Source of the DNA: Streptomyces sp. BK340
GTDB lineage: Bacteria; Actinomycetota; Actinomycetes; Streptomycetales; Streptomycetaceae
Assembly: GCF_007827595.1 (NCBI RefSeq)
Contig: NZ_VISR01000006.1
Coordinates: 62,001 to 126,000, forward strand
Length of the DNA stretch: 64,000 nt
Reading direction: 5' to 3'
Of the stretch, positions 9,588-18,930 are shown piece after piece. A model generated the notes under the pieces. The model made no database searches, was not told the DNA's origin, and was given only the letters and a program-made list of their open reading frames with translations. The translations under genes and the position numbers were made by a program. Position 1 is the first letter of the stretch; the number at the start of each line of letters is the position of its first letter.

Positions 9588-10509
9588 GGGCGGGCCCGTC
9601 GGCCCGGGCCCCGTCCCGGTACCGCCCCGGTGTGGTCCCGAACTCCCTGCTGAACGCGTGCGAGAGGGCGTACGGGCTGCCGTAGCCGGTCTCCCGGGCC
9701 ACCGTCGCGAGGGGCACGTCCGAGTCGCGCAGCCGGGTCGCCGCCAGGGTCAGGCGCCACCAGGTGAGGTACGCCATCGGCGGGCGGCCGACCAGCGAGG
9801 TGAAGCGGCGGGACAGGGTGGCGCGCGAGACGCCCGCCTCCGAGGCCAGACGGCCGGCCGTCCAGGAGGCGGCCGGATCGGAGTGCAGGGCCCGCAGCGC
9901 CGCCGTCGTGACCGGGTCGTTCAGCACCGCCGGCCAGGCGCCCGTCTCCGCCCGGGTCATCCAGGCGCGGACCATGTAGATCAGCAGAAGGTCCAGCAGG
10001 CTCGGCAGGGCCAGGCAGGCGCCCGGCCGGCGTTCGTCCAGCTCGCGTGCCAAGAGGTCGACGGCGGTGCGCAGTTCGGGATGGTCGCCGACCCGGTGGG
10101 GCAGGTGCACCACCTGCGGCAGCTCCGCCAGCAGCGGGTGTGTGCGACTGCGGTCGAGACGGTACTTGCCGCACAGCAGCTCGACGCCGGGACCGGACCC
10201 GGGAAGCCGTACGTCCGTGTCCCGCACCTCCTCGAACGGCACCGCCCGCCGGATCTCGGCGGCCCCCGCCGCCCGGTCCGCCAGCACGTGTCCGGCCCCG
10301 TGCGGCAGCAGCACCACGTCCCCCGTGTTCAGCGGCACCGGGTCGCCGCCCCCGTCCGGCACGAGCCGGCACGCGCCGCTCAGGACGACATGGAAGCCCG
10401 CCCCCTCGTACGGCGCGAGCCGGACGCTCCAGCTGCCGCGCACCCGTAGCCGGTTCGAGGACGGCCGGCCGGACCTGACCGCCGAGATCGCATCGCTCAC
10501 CACATCCAT
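9574..10509 (-). CDS. AraC-family transcriptional regulator with cupin-type sensor domain
   Basis: The product is 311 residues from ATG 10509; an upstream in-frame ATG at 10545 would add 12 residues that do not resemble the family. The first ~170 residues form a cupin-like AraC_binding domain (GFHVVLSGACRLV, LNTGDVVLLPHGAGH). The last ~100 residues hold the two helix-turn-helix motifs of AraC regulators, including WTAGRLASEAGVSRATLSRR and the FSREFGTTPGRYR signature. The gene diverges from a metallo-beta-lactamase-fold hydrolase, with 71 bp between the starts, so that hydrolase is the likely target. No ribosome binding site is visible, so translation may be leaderless. Family members of this type often respond to small organic or aromatic compounds. 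Confidence 0.9.
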   Translation of the reverse strand: MDVVSDAISAVRSGRPSSNRLRVRGSWSVRLAPYEGAGFHVVLSGACRLVPDGGGDPVPLNTGDVVLLPHGAGHVLADRAAGAAEIRRAVPFEEVRDTDVRLPGSGPGVELLCGKYRLDRSRTHPLLAELPQVVHLPHRVGDHPELRTAVDLLARELDERRPGACLALPSLLDLLLIYMVRAWMTRAETGAWPAVLNDPVTTAALRALHSDPAASWTAGRLASEAGVSRATLSRRFTSLVGRPPMAYLTWWRLTLAATRLRDSDVPLATVARETGYGSPYALSHAFSREFGTTPGRYRDGARADGPALTAS

Positions 10510-10580
10510 GAGACAACAGCGTATTGGACAGAGCCGAATGAGCATTGGGACGTTCAGTCCGGACTTCTAGGGTCATCGGT

Positions 10581-11483
10581 ATGGCTGATGACAAAGTGCA
10601 GAGCTTCATGGTCGGCGACGTCGAGGTGCTCCGTATCGTCGAGTGGCGGGGCCCGTACGTGCCCGCCGGGGCCCTCGTCCCGGACTGCGGTCCCGAGGTC
10701 TGGAGCGCCCGCGAGCACGAACTCGTCCCCGACCACCGGGAGTCCGGTGGCGACCGCGCCGTGGTGGCGCTCCAGACCTGGGTGGTGCGCTCCGGCGGGC
10801 GCACGGTGCTGGTCGACACCGGCGTCGGCAACGGGCGCGAGCGACCCGGCAATCCGCTCTTCCACCGACGGCAGGGGGACTTCCTGGACCGCCTGGAGCG
10901 GGCCGGGGTCCGTCCGCAGGACGTCGACGTCGTCGTCAACACGCATCTGCACGGCGACCATGTCGGCTGGAACACCCGTGACGCCGACGGCGCGTGGGTA
11001 CCGTCCTTCCCCGGTGCCCAGTACCTCCTGCCGGCCGCGGACGACCACCACTTCGGGCCCGAGGGCGGCTACGCGGGCGGCGTGCGCGTGGACGACCGGC
11101 TCGTCTACGAGGACAGCGTCGCGCCCGTGCACCGGGCCGGTCAGGCCGTGGTGTGGGACGGCGAGTACCGCATCGACGAGCATCTCGTCCTGGAGGCCGC
11201 CCCCGGGCACACCCCGGGTTCCTCCGTGCTGCGCCTCGCCTCGCGCGGCGAGCGGGCCGTGTTCGTCGGCGACCTGCTGCACAGCCCGGTGCAGATCCTG
11301 CACCCCGAGTGCAGCAGCTGTTTCTGCCTCGACCCGCGGCAGGCGGCCGCGACCCGGCTCCGGGTGCTCGAACGCGCGGCCGAGGAGCGGGCGTTGGTGG
11401 TCCCGGCGCACTTCGGTGGCGCCGGTGCCGTCGAAGTGCGCAAGGAGAAGGGGGAGTTCACGCTGCACCGGTGGGCCGCCTGA
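10581..11483 (+). CDS. MBL-fold metallo-hydrolase
   Basis: The product is 300 residues from ATG 10581; the longer frame to 10545 would run into the divergent gene's start region. The metallo-beta-lactamase metal motif HLHGDH is present at about residues 116-121, after VVNTH. LVDTGVGN, APGHTPGSS, FVGDLLHS and a C-terminal VPAHF supply the other metal-binding and fold positions. This is the glyoxalase II / quorum-quenching-lactonase / alkylsulfatase superfamily. The substrate cannot be assigned from sequence. The divergent AraC gene suggests inducible expression in response to the substrate. Confidence 0.9.
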   Translation: MADDKVQSFMVGDVEVLRIVEWRGPYVPAGALVPDCGPEVWSAREHELVPDHRESGGDRAVVALQTWVVRSGGRTVLVDTGVGNGRERPGNPLFHRRQGDFLDRLERAGVRPQDVDVVVNTHLHGDHVGWNTRDADGAWVPSFPGAQYLLPAADDHHFGPEGGYAGGVRVDDRLVYEDSVAPVHRAGQAVVWDGEYRIDEHLVLEAAPGHTPGSSVLRLASRGERAVFVGDLLHSPVQILHPECSSCFCLDPRQAAATRLRVLERAAEERALVVPAHFGGAGAVEVRKEKGEFTLHRWAA

Positions 11484-11528
11484 CCGCCCGCTTCGACAAG
11501 GGCGTGGTGCGCACGGTACTCATGTGAC

Positions 11529-12455
11529 ATGACTGGAGACGGCGAACGCTCGCCCGACGGACAGTTGATCGGTGGGCGCTACCGGCTCCTGGAGCGCCTG
11601 GGCGCCGGTCCGTCCGGGACCGTCTGGCGGGCGCGGGACGAGCAGGGCCGGCGGGACGTCGCCGTCAAGGAGCCCCTTCTGCCCGGGGATCCGGCCGACG
11701 ACGAGGAGAGCCGGCGGATCGCGCACCGTCTGTGCACGGAGGCGCGGGCCGCCGCCCGGGTACGGCATCCCTCGGCCGTCACCGTGTACGACGTCGTCGC
11801 CGAGGACGGACTTCCCCGGATCGTCATGGAGCTGATCCGCGGGGAGTCGCTGCGGGAGGCCGTCGGACGTGGGCCGCTGGAGCCCGCCGAGGCCGCCCGG
11901 GTCGGACTCGCCGCCCTCGGGGCGCTCCGGGCCGCGCACGCCGTCGGGATCGTGCACCGGGACCTCAAGCCCGCCAACGTCCTGATCGAGTCCGGCACCG
12001 GGCGGGTCGTCGTCACCGACTTCGGGATCGGGGACGGGCATGCCGGAGACGGGCCCGCCGAGTTCGTCGCGCCGGAGCGGGCGTCGGGGCGCGGCGCCGG
12101 TCCCGCCTCCGACCTGTGGTCCCTCGGGGCGCTGCTCGCCGCCGCCGTCGAGGGCGGGGACGCCGGCCCGCTCGGCCCGCTGCTGACCCGGCTGCACGCG
12201 CCGGAGCCGGAGGCGCGGCCGGGCGCGGAGGAGGTCGCGGCGGTGCTGGAGGCGTGCGCCGGCGTGCTGCCCCCGGCGGAGACGACCCCCGAGAACCAAC
12301 GGGAGGCCCGGCCCGAGCCGGAGCCCGAGCCGGCGCCCCGGCCCCTGTCCTCCGCCCCGGTCACCGTGCCGCCCGCCCCCACCCCCGACCCCCGCCGCCG
12401 CACCCCCATCGCCGCCCTCGGGCTCCTCCTCGCGAAAAAACCCGGATCCGAGTGA
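11529..12455 (+). CDS. Short serine/threonine protein kinase lacking membrane and sensor domains
   Basis: The product is 308 residues from ATG 11529. The catalytic core is present: GAGPSGTV, VAVKE, HRDLKPAN, DFG and APE. Between DFG and APE there are only about 15 residues, and the loop has no threonine or serine, unlike the other array kinases. After the kinase domain there is a Glu/Pro-rich linker, and the protein ends within what looks like the first half of a membrane span (TPIAALGLLLA), next to an A6 run at 12436-12441. The other members continue through a span into an outer domain. Either this is a true soluble kinase or a frameshift or deletion removed the end; I saw no convincing continuation in the other frames. 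Confidence 0.88.
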   Translation: MTGDGERSPDGQLIGGRYRLLERLGAGPSGTVWRARDEQGRRDVAVKEPLLPGDPADDEESRRIAHRLCTEARAAARVRHPSAVTVYDVVAEDGLPRIVMELIRGESLREAVGRGPLEPAEAARVGLAALGALRAAHAVGIVHRDLKPANVLIESGTGRVVVTDFGIGDGHAGDGPAEFVAPERASGRGAGPASDLWSLGALLAAAVEGGDAGPLGPLLTRLHAPEPEARPGAEEVAAVLEACAGVLPPAETTPENQREARPEPEPEPAPRPLSSAPVTVPPAPTPDPRRRTPIAALGLLLAKKPGSE

Positions 12456-12492
12456 TCGTCACCTCGACAACGCCCTGATCAGCACATTTCCT

Positions 12493-12508
12493 GCCAGTGA
12501 TCACTGGC
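12493..12508. promoter_or_regulatory. Perfect 16-bp palindrome upstream of succinate-semialdehyde dehydrogenase
   Basis: GCCAGTGATCACTGGC is fully self-complementary and lies 74 bp before the dehydrogenase start, in the only non-coding gap between the short kinase gene and gabD2. Its size and symmetry fit a homodimeric repressor operator. No poly-T follows, so it is not a typical terminator. The binding protein is unknown. Confidence 0.45.
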
Positions 12509-12582
12509 GTTGTGTGTGTACTCCGTGAATCCCCGTTACCGACGGGTACCCAAAGCCTTCGCCTCGGCATACCCTGCGCGTC

Positions 12583-14196
12583 ATGACGGACTCGCAGGCC
12601 CCGGACATCACCGGTACCAACCCCCTCGCGCCCGCCCCCGAAGGCGCCCGCACCGCCGCCGACGTGGTCACCCCCGAACTGGTGGCCCAGCTGACCAAGG
12701 GCGTCGTCGGCTCGGGCCGTACCGCCAACCACACGCCGTTCACCGGCGAGAAGCTGGCCGACCTGCCCGAGTCCACCCCCGAGGACGTGCTCAAGGCCTT
12801 CGAGGCCGCCCGCGCCGCACAGGCGGTGTGGGAGAGGACGCCGGTACGGCAGCGGGCCGCCGTGCTGCTCCGCTTCCACGACTTGGTGCTGGAGCGCCAG
12901 GCGGAGGTCCTCGACCTCATCCAGCTGGAGACCGGCAAGGCGCGCCTGCACGCGCACGAGGAGGTCCAGGCCGTCGCGGTGGCCGCCCGCCACTACGGCC
13001 GCAAGGCCCCCGCCTACCTGCGGCCCAAGCGGCACGCGGGCGCCATGCCGACCCTGACGAAGGTCACCGAACTCCGCCACCCGCGGGGCGTCGTCGGCCA
13101 GATCGCCCCCTGGAACTACCCGCTGGAGCTGTCGGTCGGCGACGCGCTGCCCGCCTTCGTCGCCGGCAACGCGGTCGTGATGAAGCCGGACACCGAGACC
13201 TGCCTCACCGCGCTCTGGGCACGTGACCTGCTCATCGAGGCCGGACTGCCCGCCGACGTCTTCCAGGTCGTGCTCGGCGAGGGCCCGGTCGTCGGTCCGG
13301 AGGTCGTCCGGCACGCCGACTACGTGTCCTTCACCGGCTCCACCCGCACAGGGCGCGAGGTCGCGCAAGGCGCGGCGGCCCGCCTGGTCGGCGTCTCCCT
13401 CGAACTCGGCGGCAAGAACGCCATGCTGGTGCTCGACGACGCCGACATCGAGAAGGCCGCCGCCGGGGCCGTGCGCGCCTGCTTCTCCTCCGCCGGTCAG
13501 CTCTGCATCTCCATCGAGCGGCTGTACGTCCACGAGTCCGTGGCCGACACCTTCCTGGAGCGCTTCGCCGCCCGCACCAGGGGCATGCGGCTCGGCAACT
13601 CCCTCGCCTACGGCGCCGACATGGGCTCGCTGGTCGGGGAACGGCAGCTGAAGACCGTCGAACGGCACGTGCAGGAGGCCGTCGCCAAGGGCGCGAAGCT
13701 GGTCGCGGGCGGTGTGGCCCGTCCGGACATCGGCCCGTACTTCTTCGAGCCGACCGTCCTCGACGGCGTCGAGGATTCCATGTCCGTGTGCGAGGAGGAG
13801 ACCTTCGGGCCGGTCGTGTCGATCTACCGCTTCAAGACCGACGACGAGGCGGTCGAGCGCGCCAACTCCACGCCGTACGGCCTGAACGCGTCCGTGTGGA
13901 CCAGGAGCGCCCGCCGCGGCCAGGACGTCGCGTCCCGGCTGCGCACCGGCACCGTGAACGTCAACGAGGGCTACGCACCCGCCTACGGCAGCGTCCAGTC
14001 CCCGATGGGCGGCATGAAGGACTCCGGTCTCGGCCGCCGCCACGGCTCCGAGGGCATCCTCAAGTACACCGAGGCCCAGACGGTGGCCGAGCAGCGGCTG
14101 CTGCCGATGGCGCCGTCGCTCGGCATGGACGACGAGAAGTACGCCCGGTTCATGAGCCGCAGTCTCCGCCTCATGAAGGCGTTCCGCTTCCGCTAG
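12583..14196 (+). CDS. gabD2: Succinate-semialdehyde dehydrogenase (NADP+)
   Basis: The product is 537 residues, an aldehyde dehydrogenase that oxidises succinate semialdehyde to succinate, linking GABA breakdown to the TCA cycle. The NAD(P) fold shows APWNYPLELSVGDALPA and FTGSTRTGREV. The general-base glutamate is in LELGGKN (about residue 274) and the nucleophile cysteine in GQLCIS (about 308). The length and the C-terminal ~40-residue extension match the actinobacterial GabD2 form rather than the shorter E. coli GabD. The ATG start at 12583 is the first in-frame start after the palindrome. The GMC oxidoreductase gene follows 34 bp later. Exact substrate is assigned by family resemblance. 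Confidence 0.85.
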   Translation: MTDSQAPDITGTNPLAPAPEGARTAADVVTPELVAQLTKGVVGSGRTANHTPFTGEKLADLPESTPEDVLKAFEAARAAQAVWERTPVRQRAAVLLRFHDLVLERQAEVLDLIQLETGKARLHAHEEVQAVAVAARHYGRKAPAYLRPKRHAGAMPTLTKVTELRHPRGVVGQIAPWNYPLELSVGDALPAFVAGNAVVMKPDTETCLTALWARDLLIEAGLPADVFQVVLGEGPVVGPEVVRHADYVSFTGSTRTGREVAQGAAARLVGVSLELGGKNAMLVLDDADIEKAAAGAVRACFSSAGQLCISIERLYVHESVADTFLERFAARTRGMRLGNSLAYGADMGSLVGERQLKTVERHVQEAVAKGAKLVAGGVARPDIGPYFFEPTVLDGVEDSMSVCEEETFGPVVSIYRFKTDDEAVERANSTPYGLNASVWTRSARRGQDVASRLRTGTVNVNEGYAPAYGSVQSPMGGMKDSGLGRRHGSEGILKYTEAQTVAEQRLLPMAPSLGMDDEKYARFMSRSLRLMKAFRFR

Positions 14197-14230
14197 AGCA
14201 GGACAACCCCGTTCTCGACGAGGAGAGCAC

Positions 14231-16036
14231 GTGTCGCAGGAGAAGTCTGTCCAGGTCCGGGACGAGGACGGGTACGACTACGACGTCGTCGTCGTGGGTT
14301 CGGGGTTCGGTGGTTCGGTGACCGCCCTGCGCCTGACCGAGAAGGGCTACAAGGTGGGCGTCCTGGAGGCCGGCCGCCGCTTCGCCCGCGACACCCTCCC
14401 GAAGAACTCGTGGGACCTGAAGAACTACCTCTGGGCGCCCAGGTTCGGCATGTACGGCATCCAGCGCATCCACCTGCTGGGCAACGTGATGGTGCTGGCG
14501 GGCGCCGGTGTGGGCGGCGGCTCGCTCAACTACGCCAACACCCTCTACGTGCCGCCGAAGGCCTTCTTCGACGACCCGCAGTGGAAGGACATCACCGACT
14601 GGCAGGAGGAGCTGAAGCCGTACTACGACCAGGCGCGGCGCATGCTCGGCGTCCGGCTCAACCCCACGATGACCCCCTCCGACGTGCACCTGAAGGCGGC
14701 GGCACAGCGGATGGGCGTCGGCGACACCTTCCACATGGCGCCGGTCGGCGTGTTCTTCGGCGACGGCAAGGACGCCGACGGGACGGCGAAGGCGAGTCCG
14801 GGCGGGCAGGTCGACGACCCGTACTTCGGCGGGGCCGGCCCGTCCCGCAAGGCCTGCACCGAGTGCGGCGAGTGCATGACCGGCTGCCGGCACGGCGCGA
14901 AGAACACCCTGAACGAGAACTACCTGTACCTCGCCGAGAAGGCGGGTGCGGTGGTCCACCCCATGACGACGGTCGTGTCCGTCACCGACGACTCGCGGGG
15001 CGGCTACGCGGTGGCGACGCTGCCGACGGACCAGAAGAAGAAGGGCAAGGGACGGCTCTTCACCGCGCGGCGGGTCGTGATCGCGGCCGGCACGTACGGC
15101 ACCCAGACCCTGCTGCACCGCATGAGGTCCGGCGGGCAGCTGCCCCACCTCTCCGCCCGCCTCGGCGAGCTCACCCGCACCAACTCCGAGGCGCTGGTCG
15201 GCGCGCAGACGGACAACCGCCGCTACCGCAGGGCGACCGGAGAGGCGAAGGCCGACTTCACCCGCGGTGTCGCCATCACGTCCTCCATCCACCCCGACGA
15301 GAACACCCACATCGAGCCCGTCCGCTACGGCAAGGGCTCCAACTCGATGGGCGGCCTGTCGATCCTGCAGGTCCCCTACGCCGAGGGCTCCTCGCGCGTC
15401 CTGGCCTGGCTGGCGAACGCGGCCCGCCACCCCGTGCTGGTCGCCCGCTCCCTGTCCAACCGGCGCTGGTCGGAGCGGACCATCATCGGCCTGGTGATGC
15501 AGTCCCTGGACAACTCGCTGACCACGTACCTGAAGCCCGACGGCGTCGGCAAGGGCCTGCTCACCGCCCGGCAGGGTCACGGCGCGCCGAACCCCAAGCA
15601 GATCAAGTCCGCCTCCGAGGCCGCCTCGGCCCTCGCCACCGAGATCAACGGCTTCGCGGGCAGCAATGTCGGCGAACTGATGGGCACCCCGCTGACCGCG
15701 CACTTCCTGGGCGGCTGCCCCATCGGCGCCTCCCCGGAGACGGGCGTGATCGACCCGTACCACCGGCTGTACGGGCACCCCGGCATCTCGGTCGTGGACG
15801 GCGCCGCGGTCTCGGCGAACCTGGGCGTCAACCCGTCCCTGACGATCACCGCGCAGGCCGAGCGGGCCATGTCGTACTGGCCGAACAAGGGCGAGGAGGA
15901 TCCGCGTCCGGCGCAGGGAGCGGCGTACGAACGCCTGAAGCCGGTGGAGCCGCGCACCCCCGCGGTCCCGGCGGACGCGTTCGGCGCGCTGAAGCTGCCG
16001 TTCCTGGGGATCCCGGCGGTGCCGCCGAAGAAGTAG
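14231..16036 (+). CDS. GMC-family oxidoreductase (cholesterol-oxidase-like flavoprotein)
   Basis: The product is 601 residues from GTG 14231 with GAGGAGAG just upstream. The N-terminus holds an FAD-binding Rossmann motif (VVGSGFGGSVTALRL, then LEAGRR). The C-terminus has HFLGGCPIG and VDGAAVSANLGVNPSLTI, the second FAD-contact region of the GMC family with the conserved asparagine. It most resembles the mycobacterial ChoD-type cholesterol oxidase branch. A four-cysteine cluster (CTECGECMTGC, about residues 210-220) sits in the middle; this spacing is seen in that branch. The likely role is oxidation of a hydrophobic alcohol; sterol use is not shown. It is probably co-transcribed with the upstream dehydrogenase. 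Confidence 0.85.
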   Translation: MSQEKSVQVRDEDGYDYDVVVVGSGFGGSVTALRLTEKGYKVGVLEAGRRFARDTLPKNSWDLKNYLWAPRFGMYGIQRIHLLGNVMVLAGAGVGGGSLNYANTLYVPPKAFFDDPQWKDITDWQEELKPYYDQARRMLGVRLNPTMTPSDVHLKAAAQRMGVGDTFHMAPVGVFFGDGKDADGTAKASPGGQVDDPYFGGAGPSRKACTECGECMTGCRHGAKNTLNENYLYLAEKAGAVVHPMTTVVSVTDDSRGGYAVATLPTDQKKKGKGRLFTARRVVIAAGTYGTQTLLHRMRSGGQLPHLSARLGELTRTNSEALVGAQTDNRRYRRATGEAKADFTRGVAITSSIHPDENTHIEPVRYGKGSNSMGGLSILQVPYAEGSSRVLAWLANAARHPVLVARSLSNRRWSERTIIGLVMQSLDNSLTTYLKPDGVGKGLLTARQGHGAPNPKQIKSASEAASALATEINGFAGSNVGELMGTPLTAHFLGGCPIGASPETGVIDPYHRLYGHPGISVVDGAAVSANLGVNPSLTITAQAERAMSYWPNKGEEDPRPAQGAAYERLKPVEPRTPAVPADAFGALKLPFLGIPAVPPKK

Positions 16037-16076
16037 CCGGACCGGAGAAGTCCTCGGGCCGCCCGCAGAAAGCACC

Positions 16077-16112
16077 GAGGGACCTGCATCCCCCTCCGAA
16101 CGCAGGTCCCTC
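16077..16112 (+). terminator. Hairpin terminator after the GMC oxidoreductase gene
   Basis: An 11-bp perfect stem (GAGGGACCTGC and its complement) encloses a 14-base loop, 40 bp after the stop codon. There is no long T tract, which is common for Streptomyces terminators. Confidence 0.75.
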
Positions 16113-16176
16113 GCTCATACCGTCTTCTTGATCCGGCAGCAGGTTTGATCAGCGAGGGGGCTGAACGGTTGTGCCG

Positions 16177-16215
16177 CCTCATGCGATATTTATGTGATGT
16201 GAGTCACGCATGAGG
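16177..16215. promoter_or_regulatory. Inverted repeat enclosing a Crp-type site (GTG-N6-GNCAC)
   Basis: CCTCATGCG and CGCATGAGG are exact 9-bp inverted copies 21 bp apart. Inside, 16194-16207 reads GTGATGTGAGTCAC, which fits the S. coelicolor Crp consensus GTG-N6-GNCAC. No obvious gene starts next to it. The nearest downstream element is the strong terminator at 16251-16291, so any plus-strand transcript would be short. Confidence 0.4.
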
Positions 16216-16250
16216 GGGGTGTGGTGGGCGTGACGGGTGTGTGGGCATGA

Positions 16251-16291
16251 CGAAAGGGCCCCGCGGGCTTGAGCCGCGGGGCCCTCTTTCG
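16251..16291. terminator. Strong hairpin terminator in gene-free region
   Basis: Left arm CGAAAGGGCCCCGCGG pairs with CCGCGGGGCCC-TC-TTTCG, leaving only a 2-base bulge and a 7-base loop. Because it is nearly symmetrical it could act in both directions. It is not directly behind a recognised gene. Confidence 0.7.
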
Positions 16292-16745
16292 TCAGCACCG
16301 ACGTCAGGGCGGCGCCGGTGCCTGGGGGCGGCGCCGGGGGGTTGCGCCACCTCTCCTGTGGTCTCGACCCCGGGCGGACAGGCGGGGATGGTCAATGCCG
16401 GTGTCTGCGAGGGGACTTGGGGGGCTTTCTACGCATCGTGCTGGATGAGCGAGGCATCCGCAACCGTTTGACCCGGCACTGGTGCATTTTTGCAATTTTC
16501 CGCCGGTCGGCCCCGGGCGTCCCCGGAGCCGGCCGTTCTCTTGGGTGACCGGGCTGCTGTCCCCTGCCGTCCGGTCACTTCTCCGGAGCGAGGTCCCACG
16601 GCGCACGGCACGACCCGTACACCTCATCGCTCCGGCGAGCCACGCGTGGTTCTGTCGGGCCCGCCCCTGGCTGGCACGGACACCGGGATCAACGAAGCGG
16701 TCCGTGGGCCGGTCACGCGCCGTACGGGTGAGAGCGGGACCGAAC
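16292..16745. other. Gene-free stretch between terminator and chorismate mutase
   Basis: I see no convincing coding region or RNA gene here. Short open frames lack codon bias and start signals. An AT-richer patch at 16468-16502 carries TTGACC and TGCAAT 17 bp apart, a weak promoter candidate on the plus strand. A loose stem (CACGGAC...GTCCGTG, about 16676-16710) may help end the minus-strand chorismate mutase transcript. Confidence 0.4.
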
Positions 16746-17012
16746 TCAGATGCGACCCCGGCACAGCTCCAGCAGCGTCATCGCGAGGGAGGTGCCCGGC
16801 TTGCCGAGGGCCTCGCGGTAGCGGCCGAGGATCTCCATCTCGCGGGAGAGGTTCACCCGCCGGCCGCCGGAGGCGATGCGGGTCTGCTGGACGACGGTGG
16901 ACACGGCCATCCGCTCCTGGATGAGCCCGATGATCCGGTCGTCGAGCGCGTCGATGCGCTCGCGGGCGTCGGCGATGGTCCGGTCCGCACCGGTCGTGGC
17001 CGCGATGCTCAT
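16746..17012 (-). CDS. Chorismate mutase, AroQ type
   Basis: The product is 88 residues, the usual size of a free-standing AroQ-class mutase, which converts chorismate to prephenate at the Phe/Tyr branch. The three-helix pattern is visible: ARERIDALDDRIIGLIQER, then VVQQTRIASGGRRV, then SREMEILGRYREALGKPG. Compared with the E. coli mutase domain (family knowledge), the active-site lysine position holds an arginine (TRIASGG) and the C-terminal glutamine position is probably a glutamate (LLELC). The gene diverges from guaA. Its 5' leader contains a short open frame and a 15-bp stem hairpin, so attenuation control is likely. Confidence 0.88.
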   Translation of the reverse strand: MSIAATTGADRTIADARERIDALDDRIIGLIQERMAVSTVVQQTRIASGGRRVNLSREMEILGRYREALGKPGTSLAMTLLELCRGRI

Positions 17013-17073
17013 GATGGGGGCTCCTCGTGAGGTGACTGATGGATGCCCCGGAACGACAGAACCCGGAAAACGA

Positions 17074-17108
17074 CAGGCGCCCCGGGCCTTGTCGGCCCGG
17101 GGCGCCTG
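17074..17108 (-). terminator. Attenuator-like hairpin in the chorismate mutase leader
   Basis: A perfect 15-bp stem (CAGGCGCCCCGGGCC and its complement) has a 5-base loop. Read on the minus strand it is followed within six bases by TTTT. It lies 62 bp upstream of the mutase start and 21 bp after the end of a short leader frame, which is the layout of a transcription attenuator. It could also stop stray plus-strand transcription toward guaA. Confidence 0.65.
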
Positions 17109-17129
17109 GGAAGTCGCTTGGCGTTCAGC

Positions 17130-17201
17130 TCAAGCAGCACGACCATGGCAGCCGGCGGGCCGGGTGCCATAGGTAAAGACGAAGGTCGAGTGCTTGCGCA
17201 T
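17130..17201 (-). CDS. Candidate 23-residue leader peptide of chorismate mutase
   Basis: The frame ATG 17201 to TGA 17130 encodes a 23-residue peptide beginning [15 protein letters not shown]. Two phenylalanines and one tyrosine lie within five residues, and these are the end products of the pathway served by the downstream enzyme. Most codons in the first two thirds end in G or C. The gap to the terminator hairpin is 21 bases. No Shine-Dalgarno sequence precedes the ATG, but CATACT (17211-17206) could be a -10 box giving a leaderless transcript. A competing 30-residue frame starts at 17217 behind GGAAAAG, contains three Trp and two Tyr, and ends at 17125; it cannot be ruled out. Confidence 0.45.
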   Translation of the reverse strand: MRKHSTFVFTYGTRPAGCHGRAA

Positions 17202-17334
17202 GGGGCCAGTATGCCATGGCGCTTTTCCGCACGGCCGGTCCGGGCGGAGCCCCCGGCCGACGGGAGCTGTCCCGCCGGCACCCCAGTTAGAATCGGAGAC
17301 ACAGACCCCCGCCCAGACCGCCGGAAGGCACCCC

Positions 17335-18915
<1,581 letters not shown>

Positions 18916-18930
18916 TCCCACTTCTGAGGA

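Noticed and set aside
16241..16471. 76-codon plus-strand open frame
   Set aside because: It spans the terminator hairpin, lacks a ribosome binding site and shows no family resemblance.
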